From Neurospora tetraspora (lineage: Eukaryota; Ascomycota; Sordariomycetes; Sordariales; Sordariaceae), in assembly GCF_033439725.1 (NCBI RefSeq), contig NW_026944384.1, positions 4,774,001 to 4,838,000 of the forward strand: a DNA stretch of 64,000 nt, given 5' to 3'. Below are positions 33,342-44,309 of the stretch, one piece after another (position 1 is the stretch's first letter; each line of letters starts with the position of its first letter). Both the position numbers and the translations under genes were made by a program. The notes under the pieces were generated by a model. It had not been told where the DNA came from. It searched no databases and saw nothing but the letters and a program-made list of their open reading frames with translations.

Positions 33342-34604
33342 ACATTTTCTTGTCTGGGTGTTTGTCGGAACCGACCGGTACCCCCACCACAAACCTGGAG
33401 CCTGCACTGGACACAACGTTTGCAATTGCACTACACTATCGTCAACCCCTGGGTATGCAACCCGGTGACCATTCCAAATATTAAATCAGGGGCTCGCATC
33501 TCTCTGGCTTGCATTCAATAGCATCGATGGCCCATAGCACTAAATACTGCATCGCATGCATCATCATATGCAGGTGAACTTCATCTTCTAGTCTCTAGGG
33601 TAGTCGCCCAGCTGTTTGAGACTAACTATTTTGGAAGTTGGCCAAAGAGGTTCTCGAACACGACAACTCCTCCACTTGCAGCCCCCCCGGCTTACAGCAC
33701 AATCACAGGTACCTCTACCTTATCAGACGCGAACGGTCCCTCCGTCCAGTGCATCCCACCTTCCCTCCCCCACCGATCTCGGGTCGGGTCCTGTCTCCCC
33801 CGCCAAGCTTTTATCTCAAAGAGAGCAAGCAGACAGCAGCAGTTGGAGAACCAAAGGAAGTGGAACTGGAGAAGCAAGTCACACGCTCACTCCTCTTCCA
33901 TTCAGGTCATCACTTTGACGAACTTTCATTTGTTTCCGATATCCCCATCATATCATTTCCCTTGATTCTTTCACTTTTAACTTTCTCCCATCCACCTGAA
34001 ATTTCTTTAATAGGTACCCTTATCCTTGACGACTTTGACTCATCCATCATTCAGTCCACTTCCACAATCTCCCCTATCTTATATACTTTCAGGATACCCC
34101 ACCCATTTAGTTTCCTACCATCTCGCTCGTCTCCTCGGTGCTTTTGTTCCTTCAGACCGACCGAGCCTACACTATTTCAACAAAGCTATCTACCTACCAA
34201 ATTCTCCTATCTATCTCCTATCTTTCCGGATCGACAATCGATTCAATCACATTGTGACGTGACGAACTGCATTGGCTTGTACGGAACAGATCGGCAGTCG
34301 GAACAGTCACCTACAGTACCTAAAGGACTAGAGGACCCCTCAAAACGCAACTCACTTTCACCTTACCCACGTGTTACTCCAAAACTGTTTACAACTCAAC
34401 TCCTCTTTTCGAGACGTCACAAGGTCACACCTTGATCACCTCATTCATCACTCCTTCGACAATCAACATCATTTGATATTCAAAGGAGAACAAGGAGACA
34501 AAAGTGTAGCTTTCTTTACCCGATAAACCACCAAGACGAGGTCTTCTGCTGGGATTATCAACGAGTCTCAAATTACGGGGAGCCATCAACAAACTCTCAC
34601 TGCT
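31566..34604. other. long intergenic region and probable leader of the CASTOR-like gene
   Basis: 3 kb without a convincing gene. Landmarks are a run of 36 T (33305-33340), a TGACTCA heptamer (34036-34042) and a CACGTG (34368-34373). A 265-codon plus-strand frame (33638-34435) begins only at TTG, is Pro/Ser/Phe-rich and lacks a domain. The pyrimidine-rich sequence just before 34605 looks like untranslated leader. Confidence 0.35.
33305..33340. repeat. homopolymer run of 36 T
   Basis: Thirty-six consecutive T on the plus strand, far longer than the other homopolymer runs in the window (20 T at 40382-40401, 15 A at 28570-28584). Its exact length is uncertain because such runs are error-prone in sequencing. 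Confidence 0.95.
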
Positions 34605-36000
34605 ATGAACGCACAAATAACCTTCCTGGTAACTACACCCCAATTCCCCTTTCCTTATACCACTCTCACCTCACAACGCATCACTAACCTTACCTCCCCA
34701 AAAAAAACAGGATGGAACCCTGAGTCTAATCCACATCCCCCTCCCCCTCTACTCAACCTTCCTCCAACCCATCCTCCAAATCCTCCTCCCACCAAGCCAA
34801 CCATTACCATCACCACCGGGAAGGGATTCCTCAACAACAACCATCCACCACCACCAAGATGAAACAACCTTCCTAAACATCTCCATCACCCCCCTCGAAT
34901 GCTCCATCGTCTGCCCCTCCTCCTGGGCCTCCACCGTCTTCGAGCCCGCCATCGCGCGCCTACCCAAGGACCAGGCAAAAACCATCTCCATCTCCAAGGA
35001 TGCTTACGCCGTTTTTTCAGTCATCAGCGCGGGCATGGACGCCGGCTCGCGCGTTGTCGACTTGACTTGCCCGCTTGCCTTGGCGGGGATCCCGATTTTT
35101 TTCATCACGACGTATTACTCGGATTTCCTCCTGGTGCCGACGAAGGATCGGAGAGCGGTGGTGGAGACGTTGAGGGCCAAGGGCGGGTTTGTGTTTGTTG
35201 AGGAGGATGGTGGGCTCGAGGGAGGAGGGGAGAATGGGTTCGATGGGTATGGTGGGTCCAGGAGGGGCTCGGTGACTATGACGGCTGGTGGCTATCATAC
35301 CAGGGGATCAAGTGGAAGTGGCGGGCTTAGTGGAATGTTGAGCCCGATGATGCCGACTACGCCGCCGCCTTCGGATGCGGGCGAGTTGCAGCTCAAAACG
35401 TTTGAGACGCTCAAGAGGCGGAACGTGGTGCCGTTTGTGGAACCGGGACTGAGGCTGGTGCATTGCTCGGGGAGGGAGAAGACGAGTATCCACGGCGGCG
35501 GCGGAGGCGAGGGTGGACGTGGCCATGGACATAGTACGGGTTATGGCGGCGAGGATGGTGGTGGTGGTGACGCAAACGGCGGCGGTAACTACCCGCGCAG
35601 GAGGAGAAACAGCTGGATCGACACGGTCGACACCAAGCTGTACACGAGCATCATCTCGGCGCTGGTGTCGCAACCGCGGTTCCTGTCCGTGACCCTGGCG
35701 CAGGATGACCCCCCTTCGCTGCTGCTGGACAAGGCGCTGGTGGACCTGTTTGGCGACTCGCTGGTGGGACCGACGGAGGGCACGCTGGTGCCCATCTTTC
35801 TCGACCTGGTCAACTTGCCGTTCGAGGCAACGGGCATCGTTTCGGGGGTTGCCGGGAGGTTGGTCAAGGACATGTCCATGGAGGAGAGCGCGGAGCTGTC
35901 GTATTTGTCGACGGCGAGGGCCGGCGCGGTGATCTTGTCTTGTGAGCAGGCTGTGACGGCTCTGGGAATCTTGGAGCCATTGCTCAAAAAGCAGGGGTGA
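34605..36000 (+). CDS. CASTOR-like ACT-domain protein (putative cytosolic amino-acid sensor)
   Basis: Two exons join to 437 codons: 34605-34628 and 34711-36000. The protein begins MNAQITFLDGTLSLIHIPLP, then reads FLNISITPLECSIVC and AGSRVVDLTCPLALAGIPIFFITTYYSDFLLVP. The last block is the end of an ACT fold and resembles the ligand-binding part of animal CASTOR1/GATSL proteins, which bind arginine and control TORC1 through GATOR2. A Gly/Ser/His-rich linker (about residues 175-310) separates this from a conserved C-terminal domain (about 320-437, with IISALVSQPRFLSVTLAQDDPPSLLLD). Fungal members exist but their ligand is not established. The donor GTAACT is slightly weak; the join keeps the frame and restores the domain. 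Confidence 0.75.
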
Positions 36001-36502
36001 ATGACACGGTGATCATTATGTGATGCGTGGTTTTGAAGGACGTTCCCTTCGGTTGGCCTTTGACGCGGCGGACCCCGGCTTTGAGGATGGTCGTTCATGG
36101 TGAAAAGGCCCAAAAGTTTGCACATCTCGACTCATTGTATGGCGTCAAAAACCGGCGCGATGGAGGGAGGGTAACTGTGCGTTGGCTGTAATCTTCGGGA
36201 AAAGTTGCATGGCTGTACGGAGCTGGATGGTGTTTTGACTGTGATATAGCGAATAATTCACCTTGATTTCCGCTAAATACCTTTTGGAGATTATTTGGTC
36301 GTCAGCCCTTGGTGTTTCTTGCTGTGCTGTTATTGTCAGCACTCAAAGCTGTGTGACCCTGAAACCAAGATAGACACTCTTCATCCATTTAGGCAACCCA
36401 AGAATTTCGCGGCCATAGGTCGTTTTGCTTTCCGTTATTAGAGCAAGACGGAGCAAAGCAGCCCCTTGCAGCCTCGATCGACCATCACCGCCACAGCCAA
36501 AT
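36001..36502. other. convergent spacer, nothing recognised
   Basis: 502 bp between the stop codons of the CASTOR-like and IMPACT-like genes. It is presumably both 3' untranslated regions. Confidence 0.3.
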
Positions 36503-37411
36503 TCATTTCCCACCCTTCTTCTTCCTCCCCTCCTGCTTGTTCTCCTCCTCCTTCACCAACCCCGCCCTAACAAACGCATCCCTCGCCGCGCCATTGATCA
36601 ACGCAAACCTCCTCGGCCCCAGCAGCTGCCCCCCATACCACCGCGTCACCACAACCATGGTGTCCCACAGGTCCATCAGCTGCATCAGATGCAGCAGCCT
36701 GCCGCCAGCCGCCGTCTCGCCGTCGTCGTCGCAGTCCTGGAACGACGTGCCGTTCGGCCCGCGGATCCGCCACGCCGTGATGTTGTGCGTGGCCGCCCGC
36801 ACCCGCTTGTCCGACGCCAGCAGGTGTTGCAGGTACTGCGCCGCCTGCCCCGGGGAGGAGACGGGCGCGCAGCGGGCGATGAAGGTCGATTTGAGTTCGA
36901 TTAACGGGACAGAGAGGGTCCAGGGGGGTTCGGGGCCGAGTGTGTCTCCTCCTCCTGTTTGTGAATCTGATGAGAGCACATCATGAGTTGCTGCTGCTGC
37001 TGCTGTATCGTATGATGATACCCTCTTCTCATTTTCTGCCTCCTCCTCCTCCTCCTCGTCGTCCTCCTTCTCCGCTGTGATGACTGCGGTTAGGAGTTCC
37101 TTCACTTGCTCAATGGCATCGAACAGACAGACTTGCCCGGGTTCGTACACCTCGCCGACTGCGTCCCGGAAGAGAGCCAGGTCCCGAGCGGCGGCGCCGC
37201 GCTTAGCGTGCTCGCCGGAGGAGTGGGTGCCGAGAACGACGGGTGGTTCATCGGGGTAGGCTGGCGGGAACTGCAGACGGAGGGTGGATTCGGTGATCTC
37301 GCCGGGGAGTGTCAGAATGTAAGTGGAGGGTGAGTCGTCGGCTGGGACGAGGGTGCCGTCGCCGTAGATGGAGTTGACGGCTTCGAGCTCGTCGGCTAGT
37401 TGTTCGGACAT
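36503..37411 (-). CDS. yih1: RWD/IMPACT-domain protein, Yih1-like Gcn2 inhibitor
   Basis: Single-exon gene of 302 codons. An RWD domain fills the first 115 residues (MSEQLADELEAVNSIYGDG; LRLQFPPAYPDEPPVV). It is followed by an acidic run (DDEEEEEEAE), an Ala-rich linker and then a UPF0029/IMPACT domain (about 165-280) with SVPLIELKSTFIARCAPV, AATHNITAWRI and DTMVVVTRWYGGQLLGPRRF. The protein ends in a Lys/Gly-rich tail. Yeast Yih1 and mammalian IMPACT use the RWD domain to bind Gcn1, which prevents Gcn2 activation and so damps the amino-acid starvation response. Length and order match the family. The start is the first Met and fits the conserved RWD N-terminus. Confidence 0.93.
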   Translation of the reverse strand: MSEQLADELEAVNSIYGDGTLVPADDSPSTYILTLPGEITESTLRLQFPPAYPDEPPVVLGTHSSGEHAKRGAAARDLALFRDAVGEVYEPGQVCLFDAIEQVKELLTAVITAEKEDDEEEEEEAENEKRVSSYDTAAAAATHDVLSSDSQTGGGDTLGPEPPWTLSVPLIELKSTFIARCAPVSSPGQAAQYLQHLLASDKRVRAATHNITAWRIRGPNGTSFQDCDDDGETAAGGRLLHLMQLMDLWDTMVVVTRWYGGQLLGPRRFALINGAARDAFVRAGLVKEEENKQEGRKKKGGK

Positions 37412-38372
37412 TGTGATGTCTCGTATGAGCGCCGAGCTTTATTTGATGTGGTTAAAGATCTTCTCTCTCGCTACTCATATAAATGGCCCGATATCGCCGT
37501 ATTGTAAAGAGTTTTGAAGTTGTGATGCAAACGCCATTACTAATGTCAGAGGCCTACCAGAATAGTGAGTCCCAAGAGATATTTACAGAACAACGGCGTG
37601 GAGGGGTAGGTACCTGTAAGTGCGGATCCACTTTCTTATCTCCATGTACCTTCCTGGTTTCTGTTCCTTAGCGACCTGTGACCAAGGTACATCTGTGCTG
37701 CGGGAGGTCGATGTGAACTGTTGACTTTTGGTTGTCAAGAATGTCGAAGACGCATATGCAGCCGGAGATGCACAGTCAATGCTCAGACGAAGTTTTACCG
37801 GCTCACACAACCACATCGAACATTGTGAAGAAAGGTGGTATACAACAAGTCAGGTACCTGAAATAGACTGACTCTACCAATCACCAATGACAGGTCCACA
37901 TCGCCAATCGCGTTCCAGTCCCCGTCCGAGATCGACGCCAATTGGTTCCAATTTTCCTGTCTCCAGGGGCCGAAGAGTCCCCACGTTTCGGGCTCCCGCC
38001 TTGGACCTTGCAGGTCTTCGACGCCGACGGGAGTTCGAGTCCAGCGGATCGGTGAACCATCAAACTTTCAACAAAACCATTTTTGTTACTCCTTTTCTTA
38101 GTGATATTCTTGTTTTAATCTTATTTTCACGGGTGTACAGAGACGGCATTACGATATACGGCCTGAGATCTATGCGCCGTACTACCAGACGCGTCAGCAC
38201 TCCACGATCCCATTCGGCCCCCTTTTTCGTCGTAGGCGTTTTTGGATATAGCAACACCAACGCGAAGCGCGACGATATATAGCCTTTGCGACCACATATA
38301 TACGGTCGCGTCCTAATCATACATATCTCGATCCGTCTACCACACGCCTTTCACCTATAACACGCCGACACA
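37412..38372. other. divergent intergenic region
   Basis: 0.96 kb between the IMPACT-like and PQ-loop start codons. No gene, tRNA or repeat is recognised. The 131-codon plus-strand frame at 37887-38282 lacks domain features. Confidence 0.3.
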
Positions 38373-39361
38373 ATGTGGTGGTGGCTTACGGCCCTCTCGG
38401 GCAGCATCACTCCCCTCTTCCTCGTCCTCTCGCCCATCCTCTCCTATGGCGACCAAGTGCACTCCATGCACAAGGCCAAGTCCAGCGCCGGCTTCTCTTT
38501 GGACATTCCCTTGATCATGCTTGTTGCCTCTTTGCTCAGGTTAGTTGCGCCCCAGTCCCAAGGCCCGGATTGCGACTTGCGACGCCAGCTAACATCCGAG
38601 GTTCACAGGATATTCTACTATCCCGGAGCCAAGTATGACACCGCCCTGTTCATCCAGTCCCTCATCATGGTCGGAGTCCAAGTCGTGCTCCTCAAGGTCG
38701 CGCTGGACCACCGCCCTGTCCCATCCTCCAGGGGAGGTGACGCCGCTGTTCCCTTCGCGAAGGCGCAAGACGAGGAGTACCAGCGTCCATACAACTTCTG
38801 GCAGTGGAAGTCGCCCAAGCCGTACGTATTCCAGTTGGTGGCATTTGTGATCAGACGTGAAAGCTTACCCATAAAAACCACAGATACTGGCAATTCGTCT
38901 TCTACCTCTTCGCCGGCCTCGTCGCCTGCCAGATCCTTCTCTCGCCCTTCGAGTCCCTCTACATGTCCTACTCCTCCCTCATCGGCTACATCGGTCTCTC
39001 CATCGAAGCGACCCTTCCCATCCCCCAGATCCTCGTCAACCACAAGTCTCGCTCGTCCAAAGGTCTCCGCGTGTCGGTATTGGCCATGTGGTTGGCCGGG
39101 GACGCCATGAAGATGTTCTGGTTCTTCACTTCGTCCAGCGAGATCCCCTGGTCTTTCAAGGGCTGCGGTATCTTCCAGGCCTGCTGCGACTCCTACCTTG
39201 GCGTCCAGTATCTGATGTATGGAAGCGGCGAGGGGGTCTCGGGCGCTTTTAAGGATTACCCGCTCGAGAACTACCCCGTGCCTGGGAGCCACAGCGTGGT
39301 TACTGGCCGTGAAGGTGTTGCGGCGAGGCGGACGTCGAACGCTGATAAGAGGATATTATAG
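38373..39361 (+). CDS. PQ-loop repeat membrane protein (SLC66A2/PQLC1, yeast Any1-like)
   Basis: Three exons join to 285 codons: 38373-38539, 38609-38821 and 38884-39361. Several hydrophobic segments fit the seven-helix PQ-loop fold. The first repeat is SPILSYGDQVHSMHKAKSSAGFSLDIPLIMLVASLLRIFYY in place of the usual PQ, and the second is EATLPIPQILVNHKSRSSKGLRVSVLAMWLAGDAMK with a true PQ. Between them lies the soluble loop ending PYNFWQWKSPKPYWQFVFYL. The closest known relatives are human PQLC1/SLC66A2 and yeast Any1, which act in the late secretory/endosomal system and affect phospholipid asymmetry with flippases. The splice joins fall at LLR-IFYY and KP-YWQF, both conserved stretches. A C-terminal Arg/Ser-rich tail is probably cytosolic. 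Confidence 0.88.
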
Positions 39362-41301
39362 AGGGTAGAAAGAGGATTGTTTAGAGTATTAATAATGTAG
39401 AATTGCTGCTTCTGGTCAGCATCGGCTTGGAGAGCTGGTTATAGTTAGATATCCTTTGCATATTTTCTTTGACCGTCTCTATTCATCAGCCTCAAACCTT
39501 GCTCTCATCCCTTGCACCAGAAGCAAACTGTCCAGCTGCTTTCCAAGGAGTAGCTGTGCAACCAATCATGCGCCCAGGATCTTGGGTTTTTGTTTGCTTG
39601 GATTTGGACGAAGCCTGGGGTCGCGACTTTGTCAGGGGTGGGCAGCTCACCCCTGTCTCTCTTTTGGCTGGTGAAGCTCTGATAGTGGACGACACCCAGC
39701 CACGTAGAAATTGCTGACTGAAGGAGCTTCAAACTCTCCAAAATCAGCTCTGGAAAAGTTTCTATCCAGTGCTAGGATACGGGACGGCTTTCTGTGATCT
39801 TGGCTCCCAAACATCCCCGAGGACTCCGGTGCCGCAGCCGTCCGATACCTGCTCGTCCAAGTCTCGGGCAAACAAATTTGAACCAACTCCCACCACCGAG
39901 TGGAGTGCAAAAAGAGCGCCAGTCCACTCATCTCAACAATCAGCCATTCTCCCCTCCTTCCAGAATTCGCTTGCAGCCAAAAAAGAAAAGTTCCCCTGAG
40001 AGGAAGTGGGGGCTGACGAAAAGTAAACAAAGCCGCGGCCAAGCTTATTGCTCTGGGCAACACCACATACAAAACCTCTCCTCTCTTTGTTTACATCACC
40101 AAAAGGGGGGCTGCGGGCCAGTCAATACCTTGTGGTTTCACCGGCGAAGAAAACCCGGCTTTTACATGCTCTCGTTCAGAACCAAACAGCAATTTCTGCT
40201 CTGGGTGTTGAGTCTACTGTAGGACAACACCTTGACGGCTGATAGACCTCGATTCCGGGTCTGCTTTCTGGACTGGATGCGCGTTTGGCGTTGAGTGTTG
40301 GCTGATTTATAGGTAAGTCATGGTCAACTTGGCCACGAGTTGTGCATTTAACGATTCGCTTTCCTTGTGTTGCTCTTGTCCTTTTTTTTTTTTTTTTTTT
40401 TCGTTTCGTGTTGACATGTGCTCATTGATGTTTAAGATCATATCATCAAATATGGGCTTACCCACATATGAACCCTTTCTGATTTCAAGATTTGCTCCTC
40501 AAGCACATCCAGGATCAGAACTTTCCTTGTATGCTTTCCAGATCCCTCAAACGCCCTCAATGCCTTGATATAGCTTCAAGTTGATACAAATCAAGTTGTT
40601 GGCACCATCCATTTCCCTCGGAGTCACATCATGGGGCTTTCTTCTCCCCAGTTGCACTCCCCGAGTCTGTTTGATTCTGATCACCAGGCAATCGTACTCT
40701 TTCCTCGTTCAAGTGGCCTTCACAAGTGAACTTTTGCTAACCATCATCATCAGCGGCTACCTATCTGGCCTGAAGTTAGAAAGTCGGACCAAATTCGACG
40801 TCACTGGCCGGTATGTTTGCTTTCCGAATTCTAGGCCTTCCACTTGCCGTTATCTATCGACCTCGAGGTACATCGGATGATAGAAGTCCTCGGAAAATTA
40901 CTATCCGATGTGAACCCTCCCGTTGCCTATAACTACCACTTTCAATCTTTCACTGCTCAAAGTTCTCGCTGTTTGGACTTTTACCTTTGACCCCACCCTC
41001 CCCGCTCTCTCTCTACCCTTTCCACTATTCCACGAGTGCCGAGGAAGATATCAAACAGTACATCAACAAGCCATTCACTGGTAGACCGGGTATATATATA
41101 TATATATATATACTTACTTCCTCTACCACAGCCCACTTTTCTCTCGAGCAAGACGCGTCAAACTTCTCGGAACTTGAACCAGGTCACTGAACTTCGGCAG
41201 ACTGTTGACCCTCGTCAGAATCATCAGGCCCAACTCAGTTCGTACCCTCCCAGTCACACTCGCGTCGCGATACCGACTAACAATCTCACAGGAAACTCAA
41301 G
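39362..41301. other. intergenic region and leader of the AT-hook gene
   Basis: 1.9 kb. It contains a run of 20 T (40382-40401) and the (TA)11 repeat at 41091-41112. Overlapping frames of about 140 codons on opposite strands (39647-40222) have no recognisable domain. No gene is called. Confidence 0.35.
41091..41112. repeat. (TA)11 microsatellite
   Basis: Eleven perfect TA units located 190 bp before the start codon of the AT-hook gene, probably in its promoter or leader. Confidence 0.95.
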
Positions 41302-42992
41302 ATGCCGGCCAATTTCAAGACTTACGAGGCCCAGGCGCGCCTTCTGGCCGCAGTTATCGCGGCTCACCCTGAGCTCAGGCTCAATTACAAGGGTAAGAAT
41401 ACATAATTTCTCTGTCCCTTCCTATCACTTCATCTCTCGACGTGTTCAGCTCCATGACTCTCCATTATCTCACCTTTTCGGCGCCTCCGACATGACCGTG
41501 TCACCAAATTATCACCAGTCTCAGCTCTTCCAGTGGTCGAGTCACAACTCAAGATGCTGATGAGATTCCAGCAATCGCACAGCACTATGGCAAGTCCGCG
41601 ACCATGAGCGCCATTGAGCATCGCTTCCGCCCTGTTCGTAAGCAGGCGGATTGCTTGCGCCTTGCCGTCAGCAGGGGCGATGATCCGGAGGAGATTGACA
41701 TCCTCGAACCCGGCGGTATGAAGCATCTTGACAACATCAACACCAGTCACTTCGTCATCAGTCTTCGTTTTCTGGGCGTTCCGTTTTCACTCTCATTTCA
41801 CATCATTCTCGTTGCCTCGCTGGACATCGCTAACACATCTCCCCCAGAAATGGCCAAATACTTCGGCGAATCCACCGCCGACGGTCTCCAATTCCAATTC
41901 CGCAGCGTCAAAGCCGGTGCCGAAGCCATGAAGAACGCGGCCGATAACGGCCAAGACCCTGTCGAGGCCTTCAACAACGCCGTCTCCGGCTCAGGAGCCA
42001 ACAAAACGCCCTCAGGCCGCAAGCGTGGCCGTCCAGCCGGCACTCCGGCCTCCGGCAGAAGCCGCGCTGGAGCTGGGACTCCCGCCACCGGTAAGAGCAC
42101 GACTACTACTGCCAAGCCGAGAAGGTCGACAGCCAAGAAGGCGAACTACGTAGAGCCGCAAACGACTACGGATAAGGACGAGTCGGCTGCGTCTGTTGAC
42201 TACGACGCCTTGGACGACTCTCCCACCGGCCACTTGGCTAAGAAGACCCGCACCACTCCGATCAAGACGGCCTTGCCGCCTAGACGCATGTCTGGCGCTG
42301 CCGCGCCTATCTCTCAGCCGGTCTTCAAGACCGAGGCCCTCGATGAGATCTTTGAGGTTGGTGACAGACTGCCTTCGCCGTCTCCTATGCCGCCGGCGTC
42401 TACTGTTGCAGCTGCTACGAATGCCATTGGCAACAGCTATGACTTCACTGTCACTGGTGACATGACCCGCAACGAGCGCGCGGCTTCCGAGTACCACACT
42501 CCGGCGCCCGAATTCCCTCCCGCCACCTCTCAGAGCCAGACTCAGTCTCAATCGCAGGGCTTCATCATGAAGCAAGAGCCCAACTCCTACGCCAACGGCG
42601 GAATGTCCTTCGACGGCGGAGTGACGACCAGTTTTGGTTCTACGACCACTAACATCTTTGGCGGCAACACCTCGGTCGGTAACAACTACAACAACGGCTT
42701 CCACAATAGCGGGGGTGGTTACTCTCAGCAGCAGTCCCAGCAAAACACTCAGCAGTCTCAGTCTGCCAGTGGTTACATCAACATCGTTAGTGACGACGAA
42801 TATGACTACTCCCAGTCCCATAGCGCTCTTGGCGCCGCCGTCCGTACGCTCGGGGGACATGGAGGACCTGGTAACTTCAGCCAGGCTTCCACCATGGGCA
42901 TGGGCATGGCCCTGCCGAGCAACATGACCGGCGGCAGTGGTGATGGTGGTGATATGGGGTTCTACGTGGATGAAGATCAATATGAGATCTAG
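41302..42992 (+). CDS. AT-hook nuclear protein with conserved N-terminal helical domain, function unknown
   Basis: Three exons join to 459 codons: 41302-41392, 41572-41715 and 41848-42992. The first 80 or so residues form a compact domain (YEAQARLLAAVIAAHPELRLNYKG; AIAQHYGKSATMSAIEHRFRPV) that resembles the Myb-like or winged-helix N-termini of uncharacterised filamentous-ascomycete nuclear proteins. It is followed by an AT-hook, GRKRGRPAGTPASGRSR, near residues 130-146, and Lys-rich stretches that could serve as nuclear localisation signals. The rest is disordered: Gln/Ser runs, an Asn/Gly-rich part and an acidic C-terminus (VDEDQYEI). The layout suggests a DNA-binding chromatin protein. I do not recognise an orthologue with a known role. 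Confidence 0.75.
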
Positions 42993-44309
42993 AGGGAAGT
43001 TGGCTTTCTTATCCTGGTGCTGCTTTTCAAGGCAGGGCACTCAAAGGCACCCAATCAATCGCTCGCAGTCGCAACCCCAGACGTTAACGGCATAGATAAT
43101 GCCACTAACTTCACGACAACGTATTGGGAGAAAACGGTGCATCGACGTCTCTGAGATCTTCGACTTGAGCTTCTATTTCTCTTTCTCTACTTTTCTTTTT
43201 TTTCTTTCAGCAATTAGGTTCACGATGGGACTCAAAAATTTGCTTCTTTGCTCTTTCACAAAAAAAAACAGAACAAAACAAAAAAAAGTTCACGATATGA
43301 GGTGGAGTGGGAACGTCTTGCTCCATCCGGAACTATGGCTGCAAAGTCCTGGTACCAGGTCAACGACAGGATGGATTTCACTACTACGATTACAGCGACG
43401 AGGATACCATCTACCTTATGGGGTCGGGTTTGACAAAGACACTATACTACACTAGATGGTCGAACCTTTGCGTCTCGGAGTGTACCTCTACAATACCTAC
43501 TCACAAACATCCTTGAGAGGAAGATCAGAGCAAGCAACTATAACTATCCGTCCGGCGAGGGATATGTTCATTCCTCCAGGGAGTGCAGCAGGGAGTGCAG
43601 GAGATGATGAGCACGCAAGAGATACCGTTCTACGCAAATCATGGCGGGCCAACTCAACCTGGATGGATATTCAGGGGAGATCTGGGAGATATCACGCTGG
43701 AGTGGCTGAGGACACTGGAATGGAGCTTAGTCATCGAACATGGGCGGTGGTGAACGGCGAACGGCGAATGGCGAATGGCGCATTATTGGAGGGAGATCTT
43801 TCTTTGCGGTTACTCAAGAGATTCAGTGTTTGTAGAGATTCTTGTACGTAGAGGTAAATTTGCAGTTTCGAATGGTTCGGTTCTTAGAATTCCTTTGCTC
43901 TAGCTCGATGTGCACAAATGTCGCCGATGTGTGAAAACATTGCTGGCTTGGTGTTTCTCTCGTCAACAAAACCCTCAAGTTTAGCGTTATAAGTTAGCAA
44001 GGAAAATGGGAGATCATGAAGACAAGCCAAGGGTTGCCATATAACCACCGAGCCGCTGATAATTCTTCTACGCTTTGTGTATCTCATACTCACTACAAGT
44101 TACACCTCTAAGTCTATACAAAGACCAAACGTAACGCAACCCCACTCGGTTTTACTTCAATGTACAACACAGTAACCCATCACTTTTTAATGCTTGGTCC
44201 CGTCCAACCCGCCTGAGATGCATCTAAACCCGTGTCACTGTGAAACACCCTCCAATGCTGTGCTACTTCTTCCCCTCAAACGACACAACCCTTTCGTTCT
44301 CGCTCATAT
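42993..44309. other. convergent intergenic region
   Basis: 1.3 kb between the AT-hook and MTHFR stop codons. A 131-codon frame with an ATG (43456-43851, plus) shows no domain and ends in repeats; I do not call it a gene. Confidence 0.35.
43752..43779. repeat. four tandem 7-bp units (GAAYGGC)
   Basis: GAACGGC twice followed by GAATGGC twice. The two pairs differ by a single C/T transition. Confidence 0.9.

Noticed and set aside
33638-34435. 265-codon plus-strand frame before the CASTOR-like gene
   Set aside because: It begins at TTG, is low-complexity Pro/Ser/Phe-rich and looks like pyrimidine-rich leader.
42012-43040. 342-codon minus-strand frame over the AT-hook gene
   Set aside because: Val/Arg/Gly-rich shadow of Gln/Ser/Ala-rich coding sequence on the other strand.
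43456-43851. 131-codon frame with ATG downstream of the AT-hook gene
   Set aside because: No domain, runs through short tandem repeats and is most likely 3' untranslated sequence.
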